From Pseudomonadota bacterium (GTDB lineage Bacteria; Pseudomonadota; Gammaproteobacteria; Burkholderiales; Sulfuricellaceae): 52,245 nucleotides of DNA. The notes beneath the pieces are model-generated. The model searched no databases. It saw only the letters and a list, made by a program, of their open reading frames with translations, and had not been told where the DNA came from. Each line of letters opens with the position of its first letter. Positions within the stretch are counted from its first letter, which is position 1. Both the position numbers and the translations under genes were made by a program. The stretch spans positions 1 through 52,245 of the forward strand of contig JAJYXP010000078.1 of assembly GCA_021801705.1 (NCBI GenBank). The letters run 5' to 3'. This document shows positions 51,597-52,245 of this stretch, in pieces.

Positions 51597-52013
51597 ATGA
51601 TGCATATGAAACATCTCAAGGCCGCTGTCTTGTGCATTGCTGCGGCAGGTTTTGCCCATGCGCTGCCGGCGCAAGCGGACGAATTCACCCCGGCGGACTT
51701 AAACCGCTGGCAGGAACAGTACATGAAGGTGGTCAAAGACGGCCGCGAGCTTTGGACCAGTCCCACTCTGGGCACCAATGGCGTGGCCTGTGCGCAGTGC
51801 CATCCCAATGCCGCAAATACCCACCCGGAAACTTATCCGAAATTTCAAAAACAGCTCGGCAAAGTAGCGCCGCTGTGGGAAATGGTTAACTGGTGCATCC
51901 GCAACCCCCTGGAAGGCAAGGCGCTCGCCGCCGATGATTACAAGATGATCGCGCTGCAAGCCTACATTACCCAGGAAAGGCGCGGGGTAAAGCTGGAGCC
52001 GGGCAAGCACTAG
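51597..52013 (+). CDS. Monoheme cytochrome c
   Basis: 138-aa exported protein: signal peptide through about residue 27 (ALPAQA), one heme motif CAQCH (65-69) followed by PNAANTHPETYPKFQ and a conserved-looking WEMVNWCIRNPLEGKAL stretch with an extra Cys, like SoxA/cytochrome c families that bind sulfur compounds (weak resemblance). Probably the electron donor of the peroxidase two genes upstream, or a separate redox carrier. The TAG stop is supplied by CTAG of palindromic element copy 6. Confidence 0.85.
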   Translation: MMHMKHLKAAVLCIAAAGFAHALPAQADEFTPADLNRWQEQYMKVVKDGRELWTSPTLGTNGVACAQCHPNAANTHPETYPKFQKQLGKVAPLWEMVNWCIRNPLEGKALAADDYKMIALQAYITQERRGVKLEPGKH

Positions 52014-52154
52014 TAGTCAGTCACGGTGAAAAGCATGGATGAGTTGAACCGTCACACCGGCGAAAGCCGGTGTCCAGGTTGTTGGTTTTTCTGGATTCCG
52101 GCTTTCGCCGGAATGACGAGATTGTCCACCGGTTTCAATATGACTGACTACTAG
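52010..52154. repeat. CTAG-bounded palindromic element, copy 6 (core type I)
   Basis: Nearly identical to copy 2 at 33.8 kb, in the same orientation. Left CTAG overlaps the stop of the cytochrome gene; right CTAG abuts the IS701-like element. Confidence 0.9.
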
Positions 52155-52245
52155 TTCTACTGTGTTATTAAATACTCATTACGCTGAAAGACGCGCTGCC
52201 ACAGCAGGGACACTGTGGCAAAGTCCGAGCAATGACGCGCGCCAG
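52155..52245 (-). mobile_element. IS701-like element, 3' end (cut by the window edge)
   Basis: Begins TTCTACTGTGTTA right after CTAG, the same 13-bp end as at 108-120 in inverse sense, then carries the end of a minus-strand transposase. Same orientation as the left-edge copy. Confidence 0.65.
52168..52245 (-). CDS. IS701-like transposase, last 25 codons (partial)
   Basis: Minus-strand frame entering at the right edge and stopping at TAA 52168; reads LARVIARTLPQCPCCG then SASFSVMSI. The CPCCG cysteine cluster near the C-terminus fits IS701-like transposases. Only the tail is visible. Confidence 0.5.
   Translation of the reverse strand: MARVIARTLPQCPCCGSASFSVMSI

Noticed and set aside
121-52154. 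CTAG-ended repeats as a CRISPR array
   Set aside because: Copies are scattered or at most two in tandem, lack regular spacers, and no cas genes are present.

Overview
The window looks like chromosomal DNA from a sulfur-oxidising, facultatively anaerobic betaproteobacterium, probably of the Nitrosomonadales (Sulfuricella/Gallionella relatives). This is inferred from the gene content (two sulfide:quinone-reductase-like flavoproteins, DsrE-like proteins, rhodanese, YeeE/YedE thiosulfate-type transporter, many c-type cytochromes, molybdoenzymes, acnB, clpSA, mnmA, queC, tRNA-Lys) and not from any database search. Both ends of the window lie inside copies of one IS701-like element in the same orientation, as expected for a contig broken at a repeat.

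Layout. (1) 0.2-3.7 kb: minus-strand sulfur genes (SQR-like flavoprotein, DsrE protein, cysteine desulfurase, second DsrE-like protein). (2) 3.8-9.8 kb: moaA and a type II DMSO-reductase-family operon (alpha, beta, TorD chaperone, heme-b gamma subunit) preceded by two FNR/ANR-like boxes. (3) 9.97-19.4 kb: a second, different molybdoenzyme operon (Tat-exported alpha subunit, four-cluster ferredoxin beta subunit, multi-cluster ferredoxin, TorD-like chaperone, triheme cytochrome c, outer-membrane beta-barrel with coiled-coil, PKD lipoprotein, FecR-PKD protein, mini diheme cytochrome). No NrfD/PsrC/NapC-type membrane anchor is visible. (4) 20.0-23.6 kb: a divergent three-component regulator (PhnD-like periplasmic binding protein, sensor kinase, sigma54 response regulator). 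The region between it and the second molybdoenzyme operon carries palindromes GTTACC-N4-GGTAAC. (5) 23.6-24.3 kb: a recombination scar. A 222-bp copy of the 3.15-3.37 kb segment makes 223-bp direct repeats around the whole 20.5-kb molybdoenzyme block, followed by fragments of a trans-sulfuration enzyme and a TauE/SafE-like permease. (6) 24.3-33.2 kb: ArsR-rhodanese, moaC, bepA-like protease, clpS-clpA, a small DUF2892 protein, and a FisR-like sulfane-sulfur-sensing sigma54 regulator divergent from a sigma54 promoter, a 65-aa protein and an SQR. (7) 33.2-35.6 kb: an accessory junkyard (DUF4160/DUF2442 remnants, arfB between two inverted mobile repeats, IS4 and IS1380 fragments). (8) 35.7-48.5 kb: mostly housekeeping (acnB, GST, mnmA, Nudix, queC, YeeE/YedE transporter, tRNA-Lys, PDC sensor, phhB, DUF6164, DUF938, Hpt/HD-GYP, CZB). 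(9) 49.4-52.0 kb: cytochrome c peroxidase, Tat-exported metallophosphoesterase, monoheme cytochrome c.

Two things deserve most attention. One is the 20.5-kb direct-repeat-flanked block, with its anchor-less molybdoenzyme/ferredoxin/triheme-cytochrome/porin/FecR-PKD operon and its own three-component regulator: a candidate undescribed respiratory or outer-membrane electron-transfer system of unknown substrate. The other is a family of six short elements with ends CTAG(T/C)(A/G)GTCAGTCA. They enclose four different REP-like hairpin cores, and in at least three cases the element's CTAG supplies the TAG stop codon of the neighbouring gene.
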